A DNA stretch of 9,937 bases from an uncultured Neisseria sp. (GTDB lineage Bacteria; Pseudomonadota; Gammaproteobacteria; Burkholderiales; Neisseriaceae): positions 1 through 9,937 of the forward strand of contig CAMURX010000054.1 of the NCBI GenBank assembly GCA_947097615.1, read 5' to 3'. Within the stretch, counting starts at the first letter, position 1. Each line of letters begins with the position of its first letter. This document shows positions 1-6,017 of the stretch, one piece after another. The notes beneath the pieces were generated by a model. The model did not search any database, was not told where the DNA came from, and saw only the letters and a list, made by a program, of their open reading frames with translations. The position numbers and the translations under genes are program-made.

Positions 1-2
1 AC

Positions 3-254
3 GGCGCGGGCCATCCGCCGCCACTCGCCCTGCTGCGCCTGCGCTTTATCTGGGCGTGCGTGTTTCTGGTGTTCGTGCCGCTGCTGGCTTATGCCGCGCT
101 GCGCCACGGCGCGGGCGTGCCGCCCAAAGCGGCTTTCGGCGCGGCGCTGTGCTGGTGGATACTGCCGTGGGGTTTTGCCCTTTTTAATGCCGAACGCCGC
201 TTTCTCTACGATTATCTGGCGGGCACGCGGCTGACGGATGTGAAGGCCGTCTGA
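3..254 (+). CDS. RDD family membrane protein, C-terminal part (5' end outside the window)
   Basis: An open frame enters from the left edge and runs 83 codons to a TGA at 252-254. The visible part has a hydrophobic stretch (FIWACVFLVFVPLLAYAAL), a second one (AALCWWILPWGFALF), and ends in ERRFLYDYLAGTRL. This matches the end of RDD-domain membrane proteins, where a basic patch is followed by a D-x-L/I-A-G-T motif after the last membrane helix. RDD proteins are small integral membrane proteins, mostly without assigned substrate; some have been linked to ion or solute transport. A GTG at 60 is an internal codon, not the start, because coding-type sequence continues upstream. The stop codon and last two residues (Ala-Val) come from a DNA uptake sequence. 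Family call is from the C-terminal motif only; the N-terminal RDD signature is not in view. Confidence 0.7.
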   Translation, partial: GAGHPPPLALLRLRFIWACVFLVFVPLLAYAALRHGAGVPPKAAFGAALCWWILPWGFALFNAERRFLYDYLAGTRLTDVKAV

Positions 255-255
255 A
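244..255 (+). repeat. DNA uptake sequence (AG-DUS), supplies stop of RDD gene
   Basis: Exact AGGCCGTCTGAA. Its GCC-GTC-TGA is read in frame as Ala-Val-stop of the RDD protein. DUS are bound by the minor pilin ComP during natural transformation in Neisseria. Confidence 0.93.
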
Positions 256-258
256 AAC

Positions 259-285
259 AGGCCGTCTGAATGTTTCAGACGGCCT
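259..285. terminator. Paired-DUS hairpin between the RDD gene and the MFS gene
   Basis: AGGCCGTCTGAA (259-270) is followed after the 3-base spacer TGT by its exact reverse complement (274-285). This gives a 12-bp GC-rich stem, the classic neisserial DUS-pair terminator. No long T-run follows on the + strand, so termination may be partial and the MFS gene may receive read-through. Confidence 0.75.
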
Positions 286-312
286 CAAACGCAGATTTGG
301 AAAGGAAACGTC

Positions 313-1719
313 ATGGCGCAACCGCAATCGCGCTGGCTGCCGGTTTTGCTGGCGGTGTGCATTTTCATGCAGATGCTCGATGCCACGGTGCTGAACACGG
401 CGCTGCCGCAGATGGCGGCCGATTTGCACCAGAGCGCGCTGAATATGCAGTCGGCGGTGATTTCCTACGCGCTGACGCTGGCGCTGTTTATGCCGCTGAG
501 CGGTTATCTGACCGACCGCTACGGCACGAAAAAAGTGTTCTCCGTGTCGATGGCGCTGTTTGTGTTCGGCTCGCTGCTGTGCGCCGCCGCGCCGAATCTG
601 CCGCTTTTGGTGTTCGCGCGGGTGGTGCAGGGTTTGGGCGGGGCGATGATGGTGCCCGTGCCGCGCCTGATTGTGCTGCGGGCGTATGACAAGGCCGAGC
701 TGTTGGAGCGGCTGAACTTTATCGTGATGCCCGCGTTGTTGGGGCCGATAGTCGGGCCGCTGGTGGGTGGCTATCTGGTGGAATATGCCAGCTGGCATTG
801 GGTGTTTCTGATTAACGTGCCCATCGGTTTGGCGGGCATTGCGCTGGCCGCGAAAATCATGCCCGATTTTTACGCGGCCGACGGCGGCAAACCGCATTTC
901 GATCTGATCGGTTTTCTGCTTTTCGGCACGGCGGCGGTGGGCTTGAGCCTGGCGGTGGAAATGCTGACGCACCCGGGGGCGCGGCTGTTTTCCGCCGTGT
1001 GCGCCTCGGGTGGCCTGGCGGCGGGCGCGCTTTATTGGCGGCACGCGCGGCACGACGGCGACGCTGCCCTCTATCCGCCGCGCCTGCGCCTGGTACGCAC
1101 TTTCCGCTTGGGCATTTTGGGCAATCTGGTGAGCAGGCTGGGCATGGGCGCGATGCCGTTTCTGATGCCGCTTTTGTTGCAGGTGGTGTTTGCCCGCAGC
1201 GCCAGCACCGCAGGCTGGACGCTTGCCCCTGTCGCCCTTGCCGCGTTGCTGACCAAGCCGCTGGTCAAGCCCGTGGTGGGGCGTTTCGGCTACCGCACCG
1301 TGCTGGTGTGGAACACGCGCATCATCGGCCTGCTGATTATGGCGATGGCGTTGGTGACCGCCGCCACGCCGTTGTGGCTGCTCGTGCCCGCGCTGTTTTG
1401 CCTGGGTATGTGCAATTCGCTGCAATATTCGGCGATGAACACGCTGACGCTGGCCGATTTGCGCCCGCAGATGGAGGGCAGCGGCAACAGCCTGATGGCC
1501 GTGAACCAGCAGCTTGCCATCGGCTTCGGCATCGCGCTGGGCGCAACGCTGCTCAATTTCTACGGCGCGGGTAGCGGGCGCAGCGCCGATATGCACCGCG
1601 CCTTCCGCCTGACTTTCGTGTCCATCGGCGCGGTGACCTTCTGCGCGGGCTGGGTGTTCGCCTTCCTGCACCCGAACGACGGCGGCAATCTGGTGCACGG
1701 CGCGGAAAAGGCCGTCTGA
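313..1719 (+). CDS. MFS exporter of the DHA2 (14-TM drug:H+ antiporter) type, MdtD/HsrA-like
   Basis: Inner-membrane major facilitator protein of 468 residues, probably a proton-driven exporter of small toxic compounds. Visible family motifs in order: LDATVLNTALP at residues 22-32 (DHA2 motif D1), GYLTDRYGTKK at 64-74 (motif A, loop 2-3), RVVQGLGGA around 103-111 (motif B), LLGPIVGPLVGG at 142-153 (motif C, antiporter signature), then ASWHWVFLINVPIG at 159-172. The C-terminal half carries MNTLTLADL (375-383) and GNSLMAVNQQL (391-401). These motifs and the length are close to what I recall of E. coli MdtD (471 aa). The ATG at 313 follows a GGAAAGGAAA ribosome-binding region. No membrane fusion protein or outer-membrane channel gene is adjacent, so it would act alone or with partners encoded elsewhere. 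Substrate is unknown. The gene ends in Ala-Val-stop encoded by a DUS. Confidence 0.9.
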   Translation: MAQPQSRWLPVLLAVCIFMQMLDATVLNTALPQMAADLHQSALNMQSAVISYALTLALFMPLSGYLTDRYGTKKVFSVSMALFVFGSLLCAAAPNLPLLVFARVVQGLGGAMMVPVPRLIVLRAYDKAELLERLNFIVMPALLGPIVGPLVGGYLVEYASWHWVFLINVPIGLAGIALAAKIMPDFYAADGGKPHFDLIGFLLFGTAAVGLSLAVEMLTHPGARLFSAVCASGGLAAGALYWRHARHDGDAALYPPRLRLVRTFRLGILGNLVSRLGMGAMPFLMPLLLQVVFARSASTAGWTLAPVALAALLTKPLVKPVVGRFGYRTVLVWNTRIIGLLIMAMALVTAATPLWLLVPALFCLGMCNSLQYSAMNTLTLADLRPQMEGSGNSLMAVNQQLAIGFGIALGATLLNFYGAGSGRSADMHRAFRLTFVSIGAVTFCAGWVFAFLHPNDGGNLVHGAEKAV

Positions 1720-1720
1720 A
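1709..1720 (+). repeat. DNA uptake sequence, supplies stop of MFS gene
   Basis: Exact AGGCCGTCTGAA; the TGA at 1717-1719 is the MFS stop codon and GCC-GTC encodes its last two residues. There is no inverted partner nearby, so no terminator hairpin is formed here. Confidence 0.93.
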
Positions 1721-1827
1721 AGCGCAGTTAAAAACGGGCTGCCCAAGCCTGCCCCGAATCCCCGCGCGGCGCGTCTGCCGATAGAGGCTGGCTGCACGGC
1801 GAGGCGCGAAACGCAGGCGGTTTCTTG

Positions 1828-1836
1828 TGCTAGTAT
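1828..1836 (+). promoter_or_regulatory. Extended -10 promoter for the DUF4149 gene
   Basis: TGC followed by TAGTAT fits an extended -10 element (TGn-TAtAaT), placing the transcription start near 1843 and a leader of about 25 nt. The -35 region 17 bp upstream is poor, as is usual with extended -10 promoters. It lies in the 148-bp gap after the MFS gene; nothing else is seen in that gap. Confidence 0.5.
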
Positions 1837-1867
1837 GCGCGCTGTTCCACACTGAAAGGATAAACGG

Positions 1868-2320
1868 ATGAACCGTCTCACCGCACTTTTAACCGGCGTT
1901 TGGCTGGGCATGCAGATTATGGCAGGCTATGTCGTCGGCCCGATATTGTTCGAGCAGATCGGGCGTCAGGCCGCCGGCAATATCGCGGGCACGCTGTTTG
2001 CCGTGAACAACTGGTTCGGCATAGCCGCATGGCTTTTGGCCTGGTTTGCCGTCGGCACGCGGCGCGAACGCGGCTTCGGCCACGGCGGCCGCAGCATCGC
2101 GCCGAAATTCATCATCCTGCTGCTGGCGCTGCTGGCGGCCAACCAGTTCCTGTTCGCCCCCGTGATCGCCGCCCATAAAACCGGTGCGTCGCATTGGCTG
2201 CTGTCGCTGGCGGGCGGCTCGTTTGGTATGTGGCACGGCGTTTCCAGCGTCATTTACTTGGTCTGCACGCTGATCGGTGCGGGGCTGCTGCTGCGTTATC
2301 TGAGCTTTGACAAGAAGTAA
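1868..2320 (+). CDS. DUF4149 (TMEM205-like) four-helix membrane protein
   Basis: A 150-residue integral membrane protein. Four hydrophobic segments are visible at about residues 5-28, 42-63, 80-101 and 121-145, with a short basic loop (TRRERGFGHGGRS) between helices 2 and 3 and a charged C-terminal tail (SFDKK). The layout, the GMQIMAGYVVGPILF start and the FGMWHGVSSVIYL segment in the last helix match the DUF4149/TMEM205-like family. Bacterial members have no established function. The ATG at 1868 has AAAGGA 7 bases upstream and an extended -10 promoter before that, so it is probably its own transcription unit. Strong hairpins follow directly. Family assignment is fairly sure; a biochemical role cannot be read from the sequence. 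Confidence 0.82.
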   Translation: MNRLTALLTGVWLGMQIMAGYVVGPILFEQIGRQAAGNIAGTLFAVNNWFGIAAWLLAWFAVGTRRERGFGHGGRSIAPKFIILLLALLAANQFLFAPVIAAHKTGASHWLLSLAGGSFGMWHGVSSVIYLVCTLIGAGLLLRYLSFDKK

Positions 2321-2331
2321 GGCTTTTGTCG

Positions 2332-2364
2332 AAAGGCCGTTTCCCGCAGGCGGGAGCGGCCTTT
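2332..2364 (+). terminator. Intrinsic terminator of the DUF4149 gene
   Basis: AAAGGCCG (2332-2339) pairs with CGGCCTTT (2357-2364), and inside it TCCCG (2342-2346) pairs with CGGGA (2351-2355) around a CAGG loop. The stem begins 12 bases after the stop codon and ends in TTTG. It contains no DUS. Confidence 0.7.
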
Positions 2365-2368
2365 GTAT

Positions 2369-2417
2369 GTTTGAGGCCGTCTGAAACCGCTTTGCGGCTT
2401 TTCAGACGGCCTCAAAC
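2369..2417. terminator. Long paired-DUS hairpin with 18-bp perfect arms
   Basis: The arm 2369-2386 is the exact reverse complement of 2400-2417. Each arm contains a full DUS (2374-2385 forward, 2401-2412 reverse) extended by flanking GTTTG/CAAAC. The loop itself holds a 4-bp CCGC/GCGG stem with a TTT loop. It sits in the convergent region between the DUF4149 gene and the exported-protein gene and should stop transcription from both sides. Confidence 0.8.
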
Positions 2418-2502
2418 ATTGTTGTTCGGGAGCAGCCGCAGGCGCGTATTTGGCGCGGCTTGCCAAGTTTTCTGCGGTTTGCCGTATGGGAGCCGTACGC
2501 AA
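2418..2502. other. Intergenic spacer with no recognised content
   Basis: These 85 bases lie between two DUS hairpins in the convergent region. I see no convincing ORF with a ribosome site, promoter or RNA gene here. Confidence 0.5.
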
Positions 2503-2541
2503 AGGCCGTCTGAAAAGCGTTTTTCGTTTTTCAGGCGGCCT
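2503..2541. terminator. DUS hairpin with one degenerate arm, downstream of the exported-protein gene
   Basis: A perfect DUS (2503-2514) faces an inverted copy with one change, TTCAGGCGGCCT (2530-2541). In RNA from the + strand the change makes a G-U wobble; in RNA from the - strand it makes an A-C mismatch. It begins 18 bases past the stop of the - strand exported-protein gene and is its likely terminator. Confidence 0.6.
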
Positions 2542-2559
2542 CTTATTTATATGGCGTTG

Positions 2560-3360
2560 TTAAATCGGGTAGTTTTTGGGGATAAGGTGGCTGAGTTTGC
2601 CGCTGTTGTAGGGCATGGCGTATTTTTGATTGGTGTAGCGTTTTTTGCCTGCGCGGCCGCTTAACACGGCTTGGATTTCCCACACGCCGTTGTGTTCGGC
2701 AGCGCGGTTGAAGGTGATTTCGGCTTCCAGGCTGGTTTGGCTGTTTTGGCAGCTGCGCTTTTCCGCGCCTTTGTATTCGTTGCAGTCGCCATACATGCCG
2801 CCGTTGTCGTTGCTCGCAGGGATGTCGCTGTGGGCAACGCCGTTGTTGTCGGTGAAGATAAAAGACTGTGCGGTTTCGGTGACGCCCTGGTTGGTGTAGC
2901 CGCTTTCGGTTTGGTAGCCCCAGTTTTGTCCGCCCACCTGCACAAACCGCCATTCCTGTGGGGGCTCGCCCCATGCGCCGATTTCGCTTCTGCCGTGTTG
3001 TTTGAGCACCCATGTGCCGCCTGTTTTTTCCAAGACGAACAGTTCGGCAAGCCCCGATGCGGCGTGGCTTTCGTCTTTGCGTTTTTCGCGGGTGTCGTAG
3101 GCGAAGCCTGTGTAGAGCACGTAGCGGGTGGTTTTGCCGTTGCGGTTGACGGTATGCGCGGCGGCGGGCTTCATGCAGTAGGCGAAGTTTTCGGGCTGTT
3201 GGTAGCTGTCTTTGGGCGGGGCGGTGAGTTGGCACTTTTGCGCGGGGAAGGGGCGGTTGTAGTACCGCTCGATAAGCTTGCGGACGGCTGCGCCGTCTGT
3301 GTCGGGAGCAGCGGCGGCGAAGGCAGGGAGCAGGGCGGCGGCGAGGAGGGTGTGTTTCAT
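2560..3360 (-). CDS. Exported protein of unknown function with four cysteines
   Basis: I do not recognise this 266-residue protein. It starts with MKHTLLAAALLPAFAAAA, a typical Sec signal peptide (short basic n-region, hydrophobic core, small residues before a likely cut near residue 18), so the mature form is probably periplasmic or outer-envelope. No lipobox cysteine is present. The mature part has four cysteines (43, 62, 193, 204), which could form two disulphides, and is rich in Tyr, Trp, Asn and Gly, suggesting a compact beta-rich fold. The frame stays open far upstream, overlapping ycfH, but the start at 3360 is chosen because AAAGGA lies 5 bases upstream and the signal peptide begins there; the upstream extension is Ser/Pro/Thr-rich antisense-like sequence. 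It lies 70 bp after ycfH. No promoter was clear in that gap, so it may be co-transcribed. Confidence 0.8.
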   Translation of the reverse strand: MKHTLLAAALLPAFAAAAPDTDGAAVRKLIERYYNRPFPAQKCQLTAPPKDSYQQPENFAYCMKPAAAHTVNRNGKTTRYVLYTGFAYDTREKRKDESHAASGLAELFVLEKTGGTWVLKQHGRSEIGAWGEPPQEWRFVQVGGQNWGYQTESGYTNQGVTETAQSFIFTDNNGVAHSDIPASNDNGGMYGDCNEYKGAEKRSCQNSQTSLEAEITFNRAAEHNGVWEIQAVLSGRAGKKRYTNQKYAMPYNSGKLSHLIPKNYPI

Positions 3361-3429
3361 GGTTTTCCTTTGTAAGGGGGGACGGAATCGGCACGGTGGC
3401 GTGTTTTCCCGTTTGTGCCGTTTGGGATG

Positions 3430-3441
3430 TTCAGACGGCCT
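3430..3441 (-). repeat. DNA uptake sequence, supplies stop of ycfH
   Basis: Inverted AGGCCGTCTGAA on the + strand. On the - strand GCC-GTC-TGA encodes the final Ala-Val and stop of the TatD-family gene. Confidence 0.93.
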
Positions 3442-4207
3442 CGCGCGGGATTTTGGCGAACAGGCGGAAGAAGTTTTCTGTGGTGGCTCGGGCGATGTTT
3501 TCGAGGGTGTCGCCGCGCAGTTCGGCGACGAATCCGGCGGTGTGGCGCACATAGGCCGGTTCGTTGGGTTTGCCGCGTTTGGGCACGGGGGCGAGGAAGG
3601 GGGAGTCGGTTTCCACCAGCATTCTGTCCAGCGGAACGTAGCGGGCGGCTTCTTGGATGGCGGCGGCGTTTTTGAAGGTAACGATGCCTGAGAAGGAGAT
3701 GTAGAAGCCCAAATCGAGGGCGAGGCGGGCGACGCGCACGTCTTCGGTGAAGCAGTGGATAACGCCGGCGTGTGCCTGGTGTTCGCGCAGCAGGCGCATG
3801 GTGTCGTCGGCGGCGTCGCGGGTGTGGATGATGAGGGGCATGCGGCTTTGCTTGGCGGCTTCGATGTGGGTGATGAAGCGGCGGTGCTGCCAGGCGAGAT
3901 CGCCTTTGCACCAGTGATAGTCGAGGCCGGTTTCGCCGATGGCGGCGACTTTGGGCAGGGCGGCGCGTCCGACGAGTTCTTCAAATGTGAATTCTTCGGC
4001 TGCGGGGTCGTCGGGGTGGATGCCGACGCTGGCGTAGATGTTGGTGTGCTCTTGTGCGATGGCGTGCACTTCTGCAAAGCTTTGGCGGCTGACGCTGACG
4101 GCCAGGGCGAGGGCGACTTGGTTTTCGGCCATGTTGGCGAGTACTTCGGGCAGGCGGTCGGCGAGGCCGTCGAAATTGAGGTGGCAGTGAGAGTCTATAA
4201 GCTGCAT
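3431..4207 (-). CDS. ycfH: TatD-family metal-dependent hydrolase/nuclease (YcfH type)
   Basis: A cytoplasmic TIM-barrel hydrolase of the TatD family; characterised members are metal-dependent 3'-5' exonucleases acting on DNA. All expected metal ligands are visible: H7 and H9 in the opening DSHCHLN, E92 in GETGLDYHW, H128 in LIIHTRDA, H151 in VIHCFTED and D201 in ETDSPFLAP. The 258-residue length is normal for the family. Position next to holB and pilZ is the same as for ycfH after holB in E. coli and for the tatD gene in the holB-pilZ cluster of Pseudomonas. The ATG at 4207 opens directly on the conserved strand 1 motif; no strong Shine-Dalgarno is seen. A DUS hairpin separates it from pilZ (52-bp gap), so expression may be reduced or independent. 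Its C-terminal Ala-Val-stop is DUS-derived. Confidence 0.93.
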   Translation of the reverse strand: MQLIDSHCHLNFDGLADRLPEVLANMAENQVALALAVSVSRQSFAEVHAIAQEHTNIYASVGIHPDDPAAEEFTFEELVGRAALPKVAAIGETGLDYHWCKGDLAWQHRRFITHIEAAKQSRMPLIIHTRDAADDTMRLLREHQAHAGVIHCFTEDVRVARLALDLGFYISFSGIVTFKNAAAIQEAARYVPLDRMLVETDSPFLAPVPKRGKPNEPAYVRHTAGFVAELRGDTLENIARATTENFFRLFAKIPREAV

Positions 4208-4225
4208 GGGAATGTGGGCGTGAAA

Positions 4226-4254
4226 AGGCCGTCTGAAAGGGTTTCAGACGGCCT
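4226..4254. terminator. Paired-DUS hairpin between pilZ and ycfH
   Basis: DUS at 4226-4237 and its inverse at 4243-4254 form a 12-bp stem, extended by one A-T pair to 13 bp around a GGG loop. On the - strand it begins 5 bases after the pilZ stop and is followed by TTTTCAC, a reasonable terminator for the holB-pilZ transcript. Confidence 0.75.
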
Positions 4255-4259
4255 GTGTG

Positions 4260-4646
4260 TTACAGGGTGAAGGTGACGCGGTCGCTTTTGAGGGCGGTGC
4301 CGAGCTGTTTTTCAATCAGATTTTTGGTGGCGATGGAGATTTCGTCTTTGCCGAAGGCAACGCCGATGCCGCGCGGGCGCAGGGGGGTGGAGATGGCGAA
4401 GTTGATCCAGGCGACGTTGGTGCGCAGGAATTTTTTTTCCTGGCTTTTGCCCAGCGACAGGGCGAGCAGCACTTCGTCGCCGAGGGAGAATTTGTCTTCG
4501 GTGGTGACGAACAGGCCGCCGTGTTCCAAGAAGGGGATGTAGCAGTTGTAGAGCGACTGGCGGTCGGGGATGTGCAGGTTGATCATTTTGCCCGGAATCG
4601 GGATGTCGGTGGGCTTGTTGAAATCAAAATCGGGGTTGGCTGCCAT
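4260..4646 (-). CDS. pilZ: PilZ-domain protein, type IV pilus PilZ
   Basis: A 128-residue single-domain PilZ protein. In Neisseria and Pseudomonas this orphan PilZ is required for type IV pilus function; in other gammaproteobacteria it partners the pilus ATPase PilB and FimX. Type IV pili also drive the DNA uptake that the DUS in this window serve. Typical features are the GKMINLHIPDRQSLYNCYIPFLEHGGLFV segment (residues 19-47), split here as strand, loop and strand, and RPRGIGVAFG (90-99). The c-di-GMP signature RxxxR is absent and the D/N-x-S-x-x-G motif is replaced by EHGGLF (41-46), so it probably does not bind c-di-GMP, as known for this PilZ subgroup. The ATG at 4646 is preceded by AGGAAAA. 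It lies 16 bp after holB and is probably co-transcribed with it. Codons 70-72 contain a run of eight A. Confidence 0.92.
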   Translation of the reverse strand: MAANPDFDFNKPTDIPIPGKMINLHIPDRQSLYNCYIPFLEHGGLFVTTEDKFSLGDEVLLALSLGKSQEKKFLRTNVAWINFAISTPLRPRGIGVAFGKDEISIATKNLIEKQLGTALKSDRVTFTL

Positions 4647-4662
4647 GATGTTTTCCTATCGG

Positions 4663-5640
4663 TTATTTGTTCTGCCAGAAATGCAGGTATTCGGTGAGCA
4701 AAAATTCGAGCTGCATTTTAACACTTAATGTATGGCGGCCGTAAGGGACGAGGCTGTTCAGACGGCCTGTGAGGGCGAAGAGGGCGTGCGGCGCGGTGCG
4801 TGCGGCGACGGCGGCGGATTGGGCGGCGAAGGCGGGGTAGTAGAGCGGCGGCATGTTCTGCTGCGCCAAGCCGACGTCGAGCAGCCATTTTTGCAGCCAG
4901 TCGAGGAACACGGCCAGCGGCAGCTTGTGTTTGTCGAAGGCTGCGGCATAGTCGAGGGCGGCAATCAGGCGCGGGGCTGACAAGAGTTGCAGCAGCTCGC
5001 CGCGCAGGGCGGTTTGTTCTGCGTCGTCGTCAAACAGGGGGGCGCCGCTGTGGAAAGCGAGCAGCTCTTCGGCGTGCTGCGGATGGCGTTCGCGCACATA
5101 GTCCAACGCGGCGGCACGATCGAGCGCGTGCAGGACGATTTGGCGGCAGCGGCTTTTGACGGTGGGCAGCAGGCGGTCGCGCTCGTGGGAAACCAGCAGG
5201 AAAACGACGCCTTCGGGCGGCTCTTCGAGGATTTTCAGCAGGGCGTTGGCCGATTGCGCGTTCATGCTTTCGGCAGGGTGAACCAGCACCACGCGCCGTC
5301 CGCCGCGAACGGAGGTGAGGCGGACGTGTTCGATTACATCGCGCACGGCGTCGATTTTGATTTGCAACAGTTTGCGCCCGACGGCTTCGCCTTCGGGGAT
5401 TTCGGGGGTGAGTTCGTAGAAGTCGGGATGGCTGTTTTGCGCGAACAGGTGACAGGAGGGGCATTGCCCGCAGGCTTCGTATGCCGCGCCGCTGTTTTCG
5501 CACAGCAGGGTTTGGGCGAAATGGCGGGCGAAGGCGGTTTTGCCGGTGTTCTCCTTGCCGGAAAAGAGCAGGGCGTGCGGCAGCTGGTCGCAGTGTTCTG
5601 CGAGGCTGCGCCAGTCGGATTCGTGCCAGGGATAAATCAT
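4663..5640 (-). CDS. holB: DNA polymerase III delta-prime subunit
   Basis: Clamp-loader subunit that, with delta and the tau/gamma ATPases, loads the beta clamp at replication forks. Visible in the 325 residues: LPHALLFSGKENTGKTAFA (20-38) with a P-loop-like GKENTGKT; a zinc module with C47, C57, C60 and C63 (CENS...CGQCPSC); VHPAESMNAQSANALLKILEEPP (120-142); and the sensor segment LLPTVKSRCRQI (157-168) with the Ser-Arg-Cys motif. All are standard for delta-prime. The frame is open upstream to 5712, but MIYPWHESDW at 5640 is the family start and a -10 promoter (5672-5677) lies inside the alternative extension, so the longer start is rejected. No clear Shine-Dalgarno is seen. pilZ follows 16 bp downstream. 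tmk, the usual upstream partner in other bacteria, is not adjacent; bfd is. Confidence 0.95.
   Translation of the reverse strand: MIYPWHESDWRSLAEHCDQLPHALLFSGKENTGKTAFARHFAQTLLCENSGAAYEACGQCPSCHLFAQNSHPDFYELTPEIPEGEAVGRKLLQIKIDAVRDVIEHVRLTSVRGGRRVVLVHPAESMNAQSANALLKILEEPPEGVVFLLVSHERDRLLPTVKSRCRQIVLHALDRAAALDYVRERHPQHAEELLAFHSGAPLFDDDAEQTALRGELLQLLSAPRLIAALDYAAAFDKHKLPLAVFLDWLQKWLLDVGLAQQNMPPLYYPAFAAQSAAVAARTAPHALFALTGRLNSLVPYGRHTLSVKMQLEFLLTEYLHFWQNK
4757..4768 (-). repeat. DNA uptake sequence inside holB
   Basis: Exact DUS on the - strand, read here in a different frame (GGC-CGT-CTG) as Gly-Arg-Leu around residues 292-294 of HolB, within the C-terminal collar domain. Confidence 0.9.
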
Positions 5641-5671
5641 GTGCGCTCGGGCGGGCGGAAAAAGGAGGCGT

Positions 5672-5701
5672 ATTATAACGGGTTTGCCCGCCCCGTGTCG
5701 G
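5672..5701 (-). promoter_or_regulatory. Promoter of the holB-pilZ operon
   Basis: On the - strand TATAAT (5677-5672) is preceded after 18 bases by CCGACA (5701-5696), which matches 4 of 6 consensus -35 bases. The predicted start near 5665 leaves a leader of about 25 nt before the holB ATG. Confidence 0.6.
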
Positions 5702-5712
5702 AGGCATGGCAA

Positions 5713-5740
5713 AGGCCGTCTGAACGGTTTCAGACGGCCT
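5713..5740. terminator. Paired-DUS hairpin after bfd
   Basis: DUS at 5713-5724 and its inverse at 5729-5740 make a 12-bp stem with a CGGT loop. It starts 15 bases beyond the bfd stop on the - strand and is followed there by TTTGCC. It lies just upstream of the holB promoter and insulates the two units. Confidence 0.75.
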
Positions 5741-5754
5741 CAAAATAAGAAAAT

Positions 5755-5961
5755 TCAGTTGGAGACGTTGATGGCGGCGCTGACCGTGCCGCTTTGCTGG
5801 GTGTTGTTGGCGGCGAGGAAGGACGATGCCAAGTCGGTGCAGCAGCCGCAGCAGGTGGCGACGCCCAGTTGGGCTTGCAAATCGCCGAGGGTGCTGGCGC
5901 CGGCGGCGACGGTTTCTTTGATTTGGTGGTCGGTAACCGCATTGCAGATGCAGACGAACAT
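5755..5961 (-). CDS. bfd: Bacterioferritin-associated ferredoxin (2Fe-2S)
   Basis: A 68-residue [2Fe-2S] protein. Bfd binds bacterioferritin and passes electrons to the stored iron, releasing Fe2+. The start MFVCICNAVTD and the CxC...CxxC cysteine pattern identify it: C4 and C6, then C38 and C41. The second pair sits in a CCGCC cluster (37-41), so there are two additional cysteines, C37 and C40, not needed for the cluster. The C-terminal tail (about residues 50-68) is a low-complexity Asn/Ser/Ala extension. The ATG at 5961 has AGGAAAA upstream. It is single in its unit, with its own promoter and a DUS terminator. No bacterioferritin gene is visible in the window. An iron-responsive (Fur) site would be expected from the family, but I see no convincing Fur box. 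Confidence 0.92.
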   Translation of the reverse strand: MFVCICNAVTDHQIKETVAAGASTLGDLQAQLGVATCCGCCTDLASSFLAANNTQQSGTVSAAINVSN

Positions 5962-6017
5962 AATGGTTTTCCTGTGGTAAGCGTGTCGTTGTTAAATAGG
6001 ATTAAATTGTGTTCGCG

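Noticed and set aside
184..1911. A 575-codon open frame on the - strand across the MFS gene
   Set aside because: His/Gln/Arg-rich low-complexity shadow of the MFS gene; the + strand frame has clear MFS motifs and helices.
3389..3420. CGGCAC/GTGCCG inverted repeat between ycfH and the exported-protein gene
   Set aside because: Six-bp arms with a 20-base loop are weak and easily due to chance in GC-rich DNA.
3361..4077. Upstream extension of the exported-protein frame into ycfH
   Set aside because: The extension is Ser/Thr/Pro/Lys-rich frame-shadow of ycfH. A ribosome site and a signal peptide mark the start at 3360.
5641..5712. Longer HolB start giving 24 more residues
   Set aside because: The -10 promoter lies inside this stretch and family members begin at the MIYPWH-type sequence.
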